NCBI GenBank assembly: GCA_031268255.1
Contig: JAIRXO010000246.1
Span: 1-5,611 of the forward strand
Reading direction: 5' to 3'
Length of the DNA: 5,611 nt
Source: Spirochaetaceae bacterium
Lineage (GTDB): Bacteria; Spirochaetota; Spirochaetia; Treponematales; Breznakiellaceae
Shown here: one piece after another, positions 5,023 to 5,611 of the stretch
Layout: every line of letters begins with the position of its first letter
How positions within the stretch are numbered: position 1 is the first letter of the stretch
The notes under the pieces: model-generated
What the model was told of the DNA's origin: nothing
Seen by the model: the letters and a program-made list of their open reading frames with translations, nothing else
Database searches by the model: none
Program-made: the position numbers and the translations under genes

Positions 5023-5571
5023 ATGACAATAACGAAAAACAGGGTTGCGGGTTTTGACTATACCCTTACCGGCGCGGATAATGCCGTTCTTGATTCATCA
5101 GAGCATACAGGTCCCCTTTTCTATCTCCACGGGTATGAAAACATCATCCCCGGCCTCGAAAACGCCCTGGAAGGCAGGGCCGATGGCGACAGGTTTACGG
5201 TAACTGTTCCGGCGGCGGAAGCCTATGGTGAAAGGAACGAAAACCTTGTTCTCGCCGTTCCCCTTGACCGTTTTCCGGTGGAAGTCCGGGAGGGTATGCG
5301 TTTTGAAGCCGACACTTCAGGCGGCAGCCGCATGGTAACTGTTACCAGGGTAAGCGAAAACGAGGCCCTGGTTGACGCGAATCACCCCATGGCGGGCCTG
5401 GACCTGGGTTTTGACATTACGATACGTTCAGTCAGGGAGGCGCTTCCTTCTGAAATGGAACACGGCCATCCCCATACGGAACCTGGTTCCGGCACTGAAA
5501 GCTGCGGCGCGTGCGGGGCCGGCGGCATCTGTAGCGCCGGCTGCGGGCACAATAAAATGGAAGTGCGATGA
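5023..5571 (+). CDS. slyD: SlyD-type FKBP peptidyl-prolyl cis-trans isomerase with Cys/His metal-binding tail
   Basis: A 182-residue cytoplasmic prolyl isomerase and chaperone. In SlyD the FKBP domain is split by an inserted chaperone flap, and a C-terminal Cys/His tail binds nickel or zinc. Seen here: NRVAGFDYTLTG (6-17) opens the FKBP fold, GPLFYLHGYENIIPGLENAL (30-49) is the active-site strand and helix, and TVPAAEAYGERNENL (61-75) leads into the flap (about 68-118). VDANHPMAGLDLGFDI (117-132) closes the fold. The tail has His147, His149, His151, then Cys161, Cys164, Cys170, Cys174 and His176, in a glycine-rich context. ATG 5023 is chosen because family similarity begins there. In-frame ATGs at 4996 and 5008 would add nine or five residues, and none has a well-spaced ribosome site (AGG touches the 4996 ATG). 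Its stop overlaps the next gene's start. It is probably unrelated to the catabolic genes. Confidence 0.9.
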   Translation: MTITKNRVAGFDYTLTGADNAVLDSSEHTGPLFYLHGYENIIPGLENALEGRADGDRFTVTVPAAEAYGERNENLVLAVPLDRFPVEVREGMRFEADTSGGSRMVTVTRVSENEALVDANHPMAGLDLGFDITIRSVREALPSEMEHGHPHTEPGSGTESCGACGAGGICSAGCGHNKMEVR

Positions 5572-5611
5572 TGAAAAAACGAGTATTCCCTTTCAAACCT
5601 TTTGATTTTGC
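5568..5611 (+). CDS. Start of an unidentified gene, cut by the window end
   Basis: An open frame begins ATGATGAAA immediately at the slyD stop. The first ATG (5568-5570) overlaps the TGA (5569-5571) as ATGA, and the second ATG begins at 5571. GGAAG (5559-5563) lies four bases before the first ATG and seven before the second, so either can serve. Only 14 complete codons are visible, reading MMKKRVFPFKPFDF, and no stop is reached. This is too little to identify the product. The overlap suggests translational coupling to slyD and a shared transcript. Confidence 0.45.
   Translation, partial: MMKKRVFPFKPFDF

Overview
The window holds four complete protein genes and two genes cut by its edges. All look like intact bacterial genes of moderately GC-rich codon use, separated by AT-rich control regions. 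No RNA gene, mobile element or CRISPR array was seen. The source is a heterotrophic bacterium. The TRAP solute receptor is a lipoprotein, the ribosome binding sites are strong AGGAGG-type, and the gene mix would suit an anaerobic or fermentative host such as a spirochaete (Treponema-like) or a Gram-positive/Negativicute lineage. The taxonomic guess is weak and rests on general style only.

Layout. On the minus strand at the left are a truncated dctP-type receptor lipoprotein (1-623) and, upstream of it, an FAD-dependent oxidoreductase (752-2122). A 190-bp AT-rich divergent control region (2123-2312) follows. A thiamine-diphosphate enzyme of the glyoxylate carboligase type (2313-3989) runs rightward from it. 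An IclR-family regulator (3995-4810, minus strand) meets that gene tail to tail with five bases between the stop codons. A 212-bp intergenic region (4811-5022) carries a likely iclR promoter, a minus-strand terminator-like hairpin and a possible 30-codon ORF. An SlyD/FKBP-type peptidyl-prolyl isomerase (5023-5571) comes next. It overlaps by a few bases the start of another gene that leaves the window.

How the parts may work together. The receptor, oxidoreductase, carboligase-like enzyme and IclR regulator look like a small catabolic module: uptake of an organic acid, a flavin-linked oxidation and a ThDP-dependent carbon-carbon bond step, under one regulator. The divergent region supports shared control. 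It holds two similar 19-bp dyads of the form TAAAA-N5-TTTTA, one just downstream of each predicted -10 box and each about 28-30 bp from its start codon, in mirror-image positions with centres 115 bp apart. This is the arrangement expected of repressor operators, and the IclR-family protein next door is the natural candidate to bind them.

The most interesting point is residue 51 of the carboligase-like enzyme. By overall sequence it belongs with glyoxylate carboligase, but it has Glu where E. coli Gcl famously has Val51. It also lacks most of the Gcl C-terminal tail. Its true reaction, and therefore the substrate of the module, may differ from textbook glyoxylate carboligation. The SlyD gene and the gene after it look like a separate, unrelated unit.
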